A DNA stretch of 64,000 nucleotides from contig NZ_CP010311.1 of assembly GCF_000827125.1 (NCBI RefSeq), forward strand, positions 434,001 to 498,000, given 5' to 3'. The DNA comes from Geoalkalibacter subterraneus. Lineage in GTDB: Bacteria > Desulfobacterota > Desulfuromonadia > Desulfuromonadales > Geoalkalibacteraceae. Under the pieces are notes generated by a model that saw only the letters and a list, made by a program, of their open reading frames with translations, made no database searches and was not told where the DNA came from. The position numbers and the translations under genes were made by a program. Positions 9,603 to 17,624 of this stretch are shown here, one piece after another (position 1 is the first letter of the stretch; the number at the start of each line of letters is the position of its first letter).

Positions 9603-11747
9603 TCATTCGAAACGCTCGGCCAGCAGTTCGATGGTGTGAGCCGCACGGACTGTCGAACCTTTTTTCTCCAGAGCTCCGCGCAGCATGATCAGGCAGCCGG
9701 GACAGTCCATGGCCACCACCTGTGCTCCGCTGGAGATGATGTCGTTGACCTTGTCCTTGGTGATTTCGCGCGAAATCGACGGGTGGCTGGTGAAGGAATA
9801 GGAGCCGCCGAAGCCGCAGCAGCGATCCGCATGGGCCATTTCGATAAGTTCGAAGCCGCTCTTTTCAAGCAGAGAACGCGGTTCGCGCCAGACACCGGCG
9901 CCACGCCGCAGGTGACAGGAGTCGTGGTAGGTGGCCTTCCCGCCGGCGGCCGCCGGCAGCTGTTCGGTTGCCTCAAGCACGTTATGGATGAAGGCCGAGA
10001 TGTCGATGGTTTTCTCCGCAAGGAGTTCGGCCTTCTGTGCCCAAACCGGGTTGTCCCGCAGGTGCTCCACGAAATCGCGCTTCAGCGCCAGGGTGCAGGT
10101 GGGGCAGGTGGTCACCACGTAGTCGGGATTCTCCGCCAGCATCGCCTTGACGTTCTGCTCAGCCAGTTCCACCATTGTCTCGCGGTCGCCCGAGTAGAGG
10201 GCGGGGATGCCACAGCAGTTCTGCTCCTGAGGATAATAGACCTCGACCCCCAGTCGGTTGAGCACCCTGACCAGCGCGGTGCCCATTTCTGGATAGATGA
10301 AGTCATTGGCGCATCCGCCGAAGAAAGCGACCCGATGGCGCGGCTTGTCGACCTTCTGCTCGATCTGTGGTAGAAGGTCGCGCAGCGGTTTCTCGGCAAT
10401 GGTCGGCAGGGTGCGCCACTCGGTGAGGGACGAAAAATAGGCAGGCAGATGACGAATGCTGCGCTCGCCTTTGCTCACCGGTTTCTGCAACAGGCTGGCG
10501 GCGCGGATCAGGCTGTGGAAAAGCCTGCGGTTGCGCATCACTTTTTTGAAGACGAGGGATTTGGCCGTGCCGATTCCTTCCTCATCCCCGATCACCGAAC
10601 GCAGATGCAGGATGATGCCCTCCAGGTCGATGTTGCTCGGGCAGATGGCGACGCAGGCGCGGCAGCCGATACAGGCGCGCACGATTTCAGCCGCCTTGTC
10701 CAGGCCGTGAAAGAAGGCCGTCAGAATAATACCGATGGCGCCGATGTAGACATGGCCGAACACATGGCCGCCCACCGTCTGGTAGACGGGGCAGACGTTG
10801 GCGCAGGCCCCGCAGCGGATGCAGCGCAGGGCGTCACGGCAGCGCGGTGATTCGGCCAGGGCGCTGCGCCCGTTATCGAGCAGGACGATGTGCAGTTCTT
10901 TCTGTCCGTCGCCGCAGGGAACCGCGCCGGTGATCCAGGTGACGTAACTGGTTATGGGCTGGCCGGTGGCGTTCTTGGGCAGTACACGAACCACCTTGGC
11001 GGCGTCTTCCAGGGTCGGCACAAGCTTTTCAATGCCCACCAGGGCCACATGAATTTTGGGCAGGGTTGCCACCAGGCGGGCATTGCCCTCGTTGGTGACC
11101 AGTGCAATGCTGCCGTTCTCGGCGACAGCGATATTGGCGCCGGTGATGCCCATGTCGGCATCCAGATACGTCTGGCGCAGTTGTTCACGCGCCACTCGCA
11201 CCAGATGGGCGATCTCAGCGGGTTCCTCGCGGCCGGTCACCTTGCCGAAGAGATCGGCCACTTCTTCCTTGAACATATGGATGGCCGGCATCACCATGTG
11301 GCTGGGGCGCTGGTCCGCCAATTGAATGATCCACTCACCCAGGTCGGTCTCAACGGCCTTGACGCCCGCTTGTGCCAGCGCGTGGTTGAGGTGAATCTCC
11401 TCGCTTGCCATGCTCTTGCTTTTGGCCACTGTTTTTACACCGCGTTTTTTGGCCAGATCAGCAATGTAATTGTTGGCGTCCCCTGCGGTTTTAGCCAGGT
11501 AGATGGTGGCACCGGCGGCACCGGCGTTGTCCGTGAAGCGGGTGAGAAGTTCCTCGCGCCGTTCCCGCACCTCGTCTTTCATCGCGGCGATATCGCGCCG
11601 CAGTTCTTCAAAATCCAGACCGGCAAAAGCCGTAGCGCGGGACACCAGGTAGGCATCCCCAAAAATATGCAGGGCTTCCTGCAGTTTAGGTGAGGTCAGA
11701 GCCTGATCGATGCGTTGCTTGTATTCCTGGGTACGCTGCTTGGTCAT
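9603..11747 (-). CDS. LutB-LutA fusion: lactate-oxidising iron-sulfur protein
   Basis: The 714-residue protein joins LutB (LldF) and LutA (LldE), subunits of the iron-sulfur L-lactate dehydrogenase complex. The LUD domain is at about residues 60-310. A twin 4Fe-4S segment at about 310-385 has CIRCGACANVCPVY and CIGCRACVAICPSN. The C-terminal half carries the two cysteine-rich CCG repeats of LutA (NCCGIPALYSGD and RCCGFGGSYSF). The complex passes electrons from lactate to quinone at the inner membrane. lutC follows the start codon upstream on the same strand, so the order of transcription is lutC then this gene. The fusion is known in related bacteria. The substrate could also be another 2-hydroxy acid. 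Confidence 0.9.
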   Translation of the reverse strand: MTKQRTQEYKQRIDQALTSPKLQEALHIFGDAYLVSRATAFAGLDFEELRRDIAAMKDEVRERREELLTRFTDNAGAAGATIYLAKTAGDANNYIADLAKKRGVKTVAKSKSMASEEIHLNHALAQAGVKAVETDLGEWIIQLADQRPSHMVMPAIHMFKEEVADLFGKVTGREEPAEIAHLVRVAREQLRQTYLDADMGITGANIAVAENGSIALVTNEGNARLVATLPKIHVALVGIEKLVPTLEDAAKVVRVLPKNATGQPITSYVTWITGAVPCGDGQKELHIVLLDNGRSALAESPRCRDALRCIRCGACANVCPVYQTVGGHVFGHVYIGAIGIILTAFFHGLDKAAEIVRACIGCRACVAICPSNIDLEGIILHLRSVIGDEEGIGTAKSLVFKKVMRNRRLFHSLIRAASLLQKPVSKGERSIRHLPAYFSSLTEWRTLPTIAEKPLRDLLPQIEQKVDKPRHRVAFFGGCANDFIYPEMGTALVRVLNRLGVEVYYPQEQNCCGIPALYSGDRETMVELAEQNVKAMLAENPDYVVTTCPTCTLALKRDFVEHLRDNPVWAQKAELLAEKTIDISAFIHNVLEATEQLPAAAGGKATYHDSCHLRRGAGVWREPRSLLEKSGFELIEMAHADRCCGFGGSYSFTSHPSISREITKDKVNDIISSGAQVVAMDCPGCLIMLRGALEKKGSTVRAAHTIELLAERFE

Positions 11748-11802
11748 GGGTTCCGCCCCGTGGACAAACCTGCCTGGTCCGATGGTCAGTCCAGTTTTAT
11801 GG

Positions 11803-12366
11803 TTAATTCTCTATGAAATCGTCCGAAAGGCCTTCCAATAGCAGAACGTGTAGCTCGCAGGGCCCATGCACGCCAATGGTCAGCACCCGTTCGATGTCGG
11901 CGGTGCGGCTGGGGCCGGAAATATAAGCGAGAAAACTGCGCGGTGTCTGCTGCTGAAGGCGGCGAAGAAGAGGGACGGCTTCAAGCCCGTCGGCGACGAT
12001 CTTGCACGGATCAAGCAGCGCGAAATGGCGCTCGGGCAGCGTTGTGGCAAGCCGTAAGGCCTCGTTGGTACTTTCCAGTACGATAGTTCCGGTGTCAGCG
12101 ATGGCGAAATTGGAGCCAGTGATGCCGGCTGCCGCAGCGGGACCTTCAGCGCGCAACTTACCAGTGGCGATTTCGCTGCCGCGTTGGCGCAACTCCCTGG
12201 CCAATCCAAGGCGCTCAAGACTTGGGCTGGGGCCGAGCATCGCCAGACCGCCAGCATGCGTATGGATATAATCGGCGGCGGCGGCAACATCCCCCACAGG
12301 TAGAACTTTGGCACCGACGCGGGTGGCGGCTTCGCTGAAACCCTGCACAAGTTTTGCGTTAATCAT
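11803..12366 (-). CDS. lutC: LutC/LldG family lactate utilisation protein
   Basis: A 187-residue LUD-domain protein, the third component of the LutABC (LldEFG) L-lactate oxidation system. Recognisable segments are GITGSNFAIADTGTIVLEST and ERHFALLDPCKIVADGLEAV, as in LutC, and ISGPSRTADIERVLTIGVHG followed by LHVLLLEG near the end. It is first in its operon, with a good sigma-70 promoter and a GntR-type palindrome in front, and precedes the LutB-LutA fusion by 55 bases. The ATG has only a modest ribosome site. Confidence 0.9.
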   Translation of the reverse strand: MINAKLVQGFSEAATRVGAKVLPVGDVAAAADYIHTHAGGLAMLGPSPSLERLGLARELRQRGSEIATGKLRAEGPAAAAGITGSNFAIADTGTIVLESTNEALRLATTLPERHFALLDPCKIVADGLEAVPLLRRLQQQTPRSFLAYISGPSRTADIERVLTIGVHGPCELHVLLLEGLSDDFIEN

Positions 12367-12385
12367 GTGGAGTCTCTGTTGAAAA

Positions 12386-12396
12386 TGGTCATACCA
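12386..12396. promoter_or_regulatory. Candidate GntR/FadR-family operator (TGGTnnnACCA)
   Basis: The perfect palindrome TGGTCATACCA lies between the lutC -10 box and its start codon. TGGTnnnACCA-like sites are bound by PdhR/LldR/FadR-type repressors, several of which respond to lactate or pyruvate. The position just downstream of the predicted transcription start suits a repressor. No regulator gene is in the window. Confidence 0.45.
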
Positions 12397-12407
12397 CTAA
12401 TTTTAAA

Positions 12408-12436
12408 ATCTTATCTCGCAGTGAATTGTCTGTCAA
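12408..12436 (-). promoter_or_regulatory. Sigma-70 promoter of lutC operon
   Basis: On the minus strand, TTGACA and TAAGAT are separated by exactly 17 bases, about 45 bases before lutC. Confidence 0.65.
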
Positions 12437-12537
12437 CAGCAAACAATGATTTCACTTAAACAGTATATTCCGTTAAGCATGTAATTTTTAGCCGTTTATC
12501 TGGTTTTTCCTCGCCAAAACGTAATTTTGAAATTGTG

Positions 12538-12566
12538 TTGACAAGAGCAGAAAAGGCAGGTAATTC
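12538..12566 (+). promoter_or_regulatory. Sigma-70 promoter of the decayed lactate permease / glcDF unit
   Basis: TTGACA and TAATTC with a 17-base spacer, divergent from the lutC promoter. About 100 bases separate the two -35 boxes. Confidence 0.6.
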
Positions 12567-12570
12567 TTTT

Positions 12571-12596
12571 AAAAGGTAAGGCCAGCTTACCTTTTT
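12571..12596 (+). promoter_or_regulatory. Hairpin/attenuator-like palindrome after the +1
   Basis: The inverted repeat AAAAGGTAAG...CTTACCTTTT has a five-base loop and ends in T residues. It starts about five bases downstream of the -10 box, so it could be an operator or an early terminator. It cannot be resolved from the sequence alone. Confidence 0.45.
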
Positions 12597-12646
12597 GCTG
12601 GTTTACCGCTTTGGCCCATTTTCCGTGTGGAAGGGACTTCCGCCCT

Positions 12647-13160
12647 ATGGATTTGCTGCTTTCGCTGTTTCCCATCATTTTGCTGATCTATCTGATGACC
12701 CGCAAAAAAGCGGTTCCCTCCTATCGTGCCCTGCCGCTGGTAGCGGCAATTCTCTACATGTTGAGTGTCAGCGATGTCGTGGCACTAAAATCCGTTATCG
12801 ATGTGCTGGCACTCAACAGGTAACGCCATGGCTCAGGTGGTCGGGCCGTACTGGCAGTTCTTTGCTTCATACCTAGGGGCCCTGGGTTCATTTTTTTCGG
12901 GGTCCAACACCGTGTCCAACCTGACCTTCGGCGGCATCCAGCTCTCCATTGCCCAGGAACTGGGGCTCAACCCCCAGACAATCCTGGCTATGCAGTCCGT
13001 GGGCGGCGGTATGGGCAATATGGTGTGTATCAACAACATCGTCGCCGTCTGCTCGGTGCTGAGCATAAGCCACAAGGAAGGCTTTATCCTCAAGCGGACC
13101 GTGGTGCCCATGCTCCTCTATGGTATGAACGCCGCGCTGGTCGGAATCTTTCTTATGTAG
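12647..13160 (+). pseudogene. L-lactate permease remnant (internal deletion plus frameshift)
   Basis: Two short frames are the ends of one LldP/LctP lactate permease (normally about 550 residues). The first, from 12647 to 12823, gives an N-terminal membrane segment (LFPIILLIYLMTRKK) of about 58 residues. The second, in another frame, overlaps it from about 12801 and runs to 13160, giving the permease C-terminus (GPYWQFFASYLGALGSFFSG, then SNTVSNLTFGG, ending in LLYGMNAALVGIF). Roughly 400 central residues are missing and the halves are out of frame, so no working transporter can be made. It lies at the expected place between the lut promoter and glcD. The organism must use another lactate permease, if it still uses lactate. 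Confidence 0.82.
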
Positions 13161-13220
13161 AAAGGTCGCTCTTCAATCGGCTTCTGAAAAACAGCTGCAA
13201 CCTAGAGTAAGGAGACCTGA

Positions 13221-14654
13221 ATGATCTCTACCACAGCTATTGCCCACCTCAAAGAAAAGCTAGGCGATTCCCAAGTCCTGCATGAAAAAGAAGATTTACT
13301 CACCCTCGGATATGATTCCACCCCCGGCGTGCATCACCTGCCGGAAGTGGTGGTTTATCCACAGACTGCCGAGCAGATGATCTGGGCCATGGAGATTGCC
13401 CACCGCGAAGGATTGCCGCTGACGCCGCGCGGTTCCGGTACGGGGCTGTCCGGCGGCAGTGTGCCGGTCAGGGGGGGGATGGTCATTGGCCTCTCGCGCA
13501 TGAACCGCATCCTGGAGATCGACGAGGAAAACCTCACCGCGACGGCGGAAGCCGGTGTCGTAACCCTCGACCTGTTCAATGCGGTCGCCGCCAAGGGGCT
13601 GTTTTACCCACCCGATCCCGGCTCGCAGAAGATATCGACCCTCGGCGGAAACGTGGCGGAAAATGCGGGCGGGCTGCGCGGGCTCAAATACGGCGTTACC
13701 CGTGATTACGTGATGCAGCTCAAAGGGGTGCTGCCCGACCGCAGCCTGTTCTGTACCGGCGGCAAGAGCGTCAAGGATGTGGCCGGCTACGGTTTCAAGG
13801 ATCTGATGTCCGGCAGCGAAGGTACGCTGGGGCTGATCACCGAGGTGACGGTGAAGCTGATTCCGCCCCCGCAGGACAAGCGCACCATCCTGGCCTATTT
13901 TAATGATGTGCGCACTGCAGGAGAGGCCGTTTCGCGCATTATCGCCGCTAAAATCATTCCCTCCACCATGGAGATCATGGACCGTGCGACCATCAACTGT
14001 GTGGAGGATTACGTGAAGATCGGTCTGCCGCGCCAGATGGCGGCGCTGCTGCTGATCGAGGTTGATGGCCATCCCGCCCCGGTGGCGGAGGAAGCCGATG
14101 GGGTGCGTGCTATTCTCGAGCAGGTCAAGGCCGCCGAGATTCACGTGGCGCGCGATGCCGCACACGCCGCCGATCTGGCTGCCGCCCGCCGCACGGCACT
14201 GTCGGCGCTGGCGCGGGTTTCTCCCACCACGCTGCTCGAAGATGCTACTGTGCCGCGCTCGCGCCTGGCTGAAACCTTCGGCGAAATTGAGCGGCTGACA
14301 CAGAAGTACGGACTGAAGGTGGGCACTTTCGGCCATGCCGGAGACGGCAATCTTCACCCCACCGTGCTGTGCGACGAGCGCGATCAGGACGAGATGAAGC
14401 GCGCTCACGATTTCTACAACGAATTGTACGAGCAGGTGCTGGCCTCGGGCGGAACCGTCTCCGGAGAACACGGCATCGGTCTGGCCAAGAAAGCCTACCT
14501 GTCCCGTCAGATCGGCGAGGGGGGCGTGCGTGTTATGAAGCGCATCAAGCAGGCCTTCGACCCCGAGGGGATTCTCAACCCCGGCAAGATTTTCGATGAA
14601 GGCGACCCCTGCACCACCCCGCATGTGGAGGAGGGCTTTCGTGTCTCTCACTGA
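13221..14654 (+). CDS. FAD-linked D-lactate/glycolate dehydrogenase (GlcD type)
   Basis: Oxidises a 2-hydroxy acid (D-lactate or glycolate) with FAD, passing electrons to the partner iron-sulfur subunit encoded next. The 477-residue protein has the FAD_binding_4 motifs PRGSGTGLSGGSVPV and ENAGGLRGLKYGVTRDY, and the C-terminal FAD-oxidase motifs FGHAGDGNLHPTVLCD and SGEHGIGLAKK. The ATG follows AAGGAGACCTG. Its last 14 bases overlap the next gene. Location with lutBC suggests D-lactate as the likely substrate, but glycolate cannot be excluded. Confidence 0.92.
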   Translation: MISTTAIAHLKEKLGDSQVLHEKEDLLTLGYDSTPGVHHLPEVVVYPQTAEQMIWAMEIAHREGLPLTPRGSGTGLSGGSVPVRGGMVIGLSRMNRILEIDEENLTATAEAGVVTLDLFNAVAAKGLFYPPDPGSQKISTLGGNVAENAGGLRGLKYGVTRDYVMQLKGVLPDRSLFCTGGKSVKDVAGYGFKDLMSGSEGTLGLITEVTVKLIPPPQDKRTILAYFNDVRTAGEAVSRIIAAKIIPSTMEIMDRATINCVEDYVKIGLPRQMAALLLIEVDGHPAPVAEEADGVRAILEQVKAAEIHVARDAAHAADLAAARRTALSALARVSPTTLLEDATVPRSRLAETFGEIERLTQKYGLKVGTFGHAGDGNLHPTVLCDERDQDEMKRAHDFYNELYEQVLASGGTVSGEHGIGLAKKAYLSRQIGEGGVRVMKRIKQAFDPEGILNPGKIFDEGDPCTTPHVEEGFRVSH

Positions 14655-15960
14655 ATCCAAGGAGCGTACGGGCAATTTCCGACCGCAGGACGCTCCTCAT
14701 TACGACGACGTGCTGCAGTGCATGCGCTGTGGCTTCTGTCTGCCCACCTGCCCCACCTATGTGCTTACCGGCCGCGAGCGTTCCAGTCCCCGTGGACGCG
14801 TAGCTCTGGCGCGCGCGGTGGCAGAGGAAAAACTTGAATTCAGCCGTGCCGTGCGCGATGAGGCCTTTTTCTGCCTGGATTGCCGCGCCTGCACCAGCGC
14901 CTGCCCCTCGGGTGTGCGGGCCGGGGAGGTGATGGAGGTCTGCCGCGATCAGGCGCAGTCTTTTTATCCCCTGGGGCGCACCGGCAAAGCGCTGCGGGAA
15001 TTCATCCTCGAAAAAATGGTGCCATCGCCCGGTCTGATGGAGGCGTCCATGCTGCCGACGCGCCTCTACCAGAGGCTCGGCATCCAGTGGCTGGTGCGCC
15101 ATCTCAAGGTGCTCAATCTCGGTCCTGACTGGATGGCCAAGGCCGAGGGGATGATCCCTGAGTTGCACAAGCCGCTGCGGCCTCAGCTGCCGCCGGTCGT
15201 CCCCGCCAAGGGGGAGAAGCGCGGGCGGGTTGGTTTTTTTCTCGGCTGCGTCATGACCCTGATGTATCCAAGCGTGTCCCGACAGACCGTGCGTGTGCTG
15301 GCCCAGCAGGGCTTTGACGTGGTGACGCCGCGCGACACCAAGTGCTGTGGAGCACCTCATCTATCCGAAGGCGACCGGACCACGGCGCGCCGCCTGGCCA
15401 AATTCAACCTGGATCTGTTCATGGCGGAGGAGATCGACTATATCGTCACCGACTGCGCCGGTTGCGGCGCCGCGCTCAAGGAATACGAAGAGCTGCTGGC
15501 GGAAAGTGCCGATCAGCGCAGCCTGGAAATTTTCCGCAGCAAGATCCGTGATGTGTCGGAATTTCTGTTCGAGGTGGGTATCCGTGAGGAAGGGCTGGTT
15601 CCGGTAAATGCGACAGTGACCTACCATGAGCCCTGCCATCTATGCCACGCACAGGGGATTTCCCGTCAGCCGCGTGAGGTGATAAAGCATATCCCCGGCG
15701 TTGAGCTGCGCGAAATGAATGAATCGAACTGGTGCTGTGGGTCAGCCGCCACCTGGGGGCTCAAGTACAGCGAAGAGAGTCAGAAGGTGCTTGACCGGAA
15801 ACTCGAAAATGTTCGCGCAACCAATGCTGATTACCTGGTGACCGCCAATCCCGGTTGCCACCTGCAATTGGCCTGGGGGGTGCGTGAAGCGGATATGCCG
15901 CAGAAAGTGCTGCACCTGATGGAGCTTATGGGACGCGCCCTGCCGCCCGATTCAGAATAG
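14641..15960 (+). CDS. Iron-sulfur subunit of D-lactate/glycolate dehydrogenase (GlcF type)
   Basis: Electron-transfer partner of the FAD subunit. The twin 4Fe-4S motifs CMRCGFCLPTCPTY and CLDCRACTSACPSG lie within about the first 100 residues. The two CCG cysteine-rich repeats (KCCGAPHLSEGD and WCCGSAATWG) occupy the C-terminal half. A GTG start at 14641 is chosen because GGAGGAGGG precedes it and the upstream in-frame ATG lies deep in the previous gene. The product is then 439 residues, and the genes overlap by 14 bases, so translation is coupled. The protein probably sits on the inner face of the membrane and reduces quinone. Confidence 0.92.
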   Translation: MSLTESKERTGNFRPQDAPHYDDVLQCMRCGFCLPTCPTYVLTGRERSSPRGRVALARAVAEEKLEFSRAVRDEAFFCLDCRACTSACPSGVRAGEVMEVCRDQAQSFYPLGRTGKALREFILEKMVPSPGLMEASMLPTRLYQRLGIQWLVRHLKVLNLGPDWMAKAEGMIPELHKPLRPQLPPVVPAKGEKRGRVGFFLGCVMTLMYPSVSRQTVRVLAQQGFDVVTPRDTKCCGAPHLSEGDRTTARRLAKFNLDLFMAEEIDYIVTDCAGCGAALKEYEELLAESADQRSLEIFRSKIRDVSEFLFEVGIREEGLVPVNATVTYHEPCHLCHAQGISRQPREVIKHIPGVELREMNESNWCCGSAATWGLKYSEESQKVLDRKLENVRATNADYLVTANPGCHLQLAWGVREADMPQKVLHLMELMGRALPPDSE

Positions 15961-16073
15961 TTGTCAGCGTTTGTGATCCGTGTCGGGGCCTCCGTCCGAA
16001 AAGGCGGAGACCTCGATTCACCGAACTTCCACCCCATGCTACGCCAGAGAAACAATCACTTCTCCTCGCTCTC

Positions 16074-16328
16074 CTACCCGATCCCCAGCTCATCCTGCAG
16101 CCGCAGGACGAAATTCTTGGCCCGTCCCGAGGGCGCCAGCATGCCGTAGGCCATCGCTTCCCTGAGTTCCTTTTTGGTGGCGCCGTGTTCCTTCGCGACC
16201 GCGAAGTGCTTGCTCAGTCAGTCGGGGCAGCCGACCGCTACGGCGCAGGCCACGCGGATCATCTCGCGGGTTTTGACATCCAGTACTTCCTCGTATTCAT
16301 AATCGAAGACTTTTTTGCGGATATTCAT
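16074..16328 (-). CDS. Putative selenoprotein: AhpD-like carboxymuconolactone decarboxylase family protein with in-frame UGA
   Basis: An 84-residue reading frame starts at an ATG with AAAGGAG six bases upstream and ends in TAG. It is interrupted only by TGA at codon 37 (16218-16220). Protein similarity is continuous across the TGA: the sequence reads AVGCPD-U-LSKHF, which is the AhpD CxxCxxxH active site with the second cysteine replaced. E22, C34, U37 and H41 match the spacing of the catalytic Glu118, Cys130, Cys133 and His137 of mycobacterial AhpD. A SECIS-like hairpin follows the UGA. Such proteins act as thiol peroxidase/reductase partners or unknown redox enzymes. A point-mutated pseudogene is the alternative, but the rest of the frame is intact. 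Confidence 0.82.
16191..16206 (-). promoter_or_regulatory. Bacterial SECIS-like hairpin
   Basis: In the mRNA, the 6-bp stem CUUCGC/GCGAAG encloses the four-base loop GGUC. The loop lies at positions +18 to +21 after the UGA. In E. coli fdhF the GGUC of the SelB-binding loop falls at almost the same distance (+19 to +22). Confidence 0.78.
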
Positions 16329-16499
16329 GGGTACTCCTTTCTCTGATCGGGAAATTCCTGCTTTCAGGATAAGGGTAGATCATGCGCTGGCGAATGCAAC
16401 CCTGCTATATTGCAGAAGGATCGAGCAACCCTCTGGCAAAGTGCGGCGAAAAACGCTACCATGCCCGGATTGATCTGATTTGCCGCGGGAGGAAATACG

Positions 16500-17189
16500 A
16501 TGTTCCAGATGGAGTTGGCTCAGTTTGAACAGGCGGCCAAGGAGAGACGCCCCGACCGTGCAGTGCTGGTGCGCGGGCAACATTGGCAGGATGATTGGCG
16601 TGAGCTGTTCGCAGTGGTGGCGCTCAAAGAGATCCGCCTTGATCTGCTGCCGCGGCGCGATTGCTTGGTGGCGGAACTCTATCCGCTCACTTTCTACAAC
16701 CAGCGTGACGGGAAGATCGATGACGAACTGAGCGCACGGCTTGGCTATACCCGGGTCAACCGATTTTTTCTGCTGGTCGATCAGGAGCGGGGCAAGTGCC
16801 GCTTCGGGCCGCCCCACGGTCAGATCGGCCTTGATTCGGTATGGCGCAGTTTCGGCCTGGGCGGCTACCTGATGGCGCAGCTGATTGCCTGGGGGCGCGA
16901 CCGCTATCCCGGCGCCGCCGTGACGACTGAACATCTTGATCTGAGCCAGGTTGAAGTTTTGCGGCCTCTGCTCAACGGTTTCTGCAAGCGGGCAGGGTTC
17001 GAGACGATCTTCCATGCCGAGGATTCCGTGACCTGTTTTGTCAAACGCCTTGAACTGCTCAACCCGGACTACAATCACCAGCGGGTCACCGAGGTGGAGG
17101 AGCTGGCCCCGGAATACTGGTTTGTTCCCGGTCTGCTGGGCGACAAGGCCGCTGAGAAGGTTCAGTCGGTTCTGTCGACCCGCCATTGA
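16500..17189 (+). CDS. Hypothetical protein, possible GNAT-like fold
   Basis: A 229-residue soluble protein that I do not recognise. The segment SFGLGGYLMAQLIAWGRDR resembles the acetyl-CoA pyrophosphate loop and following helix of GNAT acetyltransferases (RxxGxG/A), and KRAGFETIFH resembles the late GNAT strand, but this is weak pattern evidence only. The N-terminal half is rich in charged residues, and the C-terminal part has paired aromatics (APEYWFVPGLLG). GGGAGGAAATACG gives a strong ribosome site. It is divergent from the UGA-containing gene and precedes a small membrane protein. Confidence 0.6.
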   Translation: MFQMELAQFEQAAKERRPDRAVLVRGQHWQDDWRELFAVVALKEIRLDLLPRRDCLVAELYPLTFYNQRDGKIDDELSARLGYTRVNRFFLLVDQERGKCRFGPPHGQIGLDSVWRSFGLGGYLMAQLIAWGRDRYPGAAVTTEHLDLSQVEVLRPLLNGFCKRAGFETIFHAEDSVTCFVKRLELLNPDYNHQRVTEVEELAPEYWFVPGLLGDKAAEKVQSVLSTRH

Positions 17190-17269
17190 CGCCGGTTTCT
17201 TTGTTCCATGGGAACTGCAATCCCATGCTGTACAGTGACGAGTTTGCAGGGAATATTCAGGGAGCGGGC

Positions 17270-17569
17270 ATGGACCAGGTTATTCTGACCATCGACATGA
17301 TCACTCATACGGCCATTCATCTTTTTGCGCTGAGCATTCTGTGGATCATTATTGCCGGGCAGCAGGCTAGACGCAAAGACCCCCGTGAGCCGGAAGCCAA
17401 GGGGCGCTGGGGGCAGGTCAATCATCTGCTGCTGTGGCCGCATCGCGAATACGCGCTGCGCAAGCGTCATCACTGGATTTTGTGGGTCAATCTCGGTAGC
17501 GCCGCCATTTTTCTGGCCGGGTTTCTGTTGATGGGGCTGACGGCGATTTTTTATCGGGGTGGGAGTTAA
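17270..17569 (+). CDS. Small membrane protein, function unknown
   Basis: A 99-residue protein with two predicted membrane segments (THTAIHLFALSILWIIIAG near the N-terminus and LGSAAIFLAGFLLMGLTAI near the C-terminus), joined by a basic, tryptophan-containing loop. ATG 17270 is preferred because AGGGAG lies five bases before it. An in-frame ATG at 17225 and a TTG at 17186 are alternatives. I do not recognise a family. It is followed by the terminator of the 6S RNA gene on the other strand. Confidence 0.65.
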   Translation: MDQVILTIDMITHTAIHLFALSILWIIIAGQQARRKDPREPEAKGRWGQVNHLLLWPHREYALRKRHHWILWVNLGSAAIFLAGFLLMGLTAIFYRGGS

Positions 17570-17588
17570 ACACAGGAATTGCAGAAAT

Positions 17589-17619
17589 AAAAAAGGCCCG
17601 CATATCAAATGCAGGCCTT
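17589..17619 (-). terminator. Rho-independent terminator of the 6S RNA gene
   Basis: On the minus strand, a 9-bp stem (GGCCTGCAT with ATGCGGGCC, one G-U pair) is followed by six T residues. On the plus strand no T run follows. Confidence 0.8.
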
Positions 17620-17624
17620 GCACA

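Noticed and set aside
16074-16328. Simple pseudogene reading of the AhpD-like frame
   Set aside because: The only lesion is UGA at the catalytic cysteine, the rest is intact, and a SECIS-like loop follows; kept as a putative selenoprotein.
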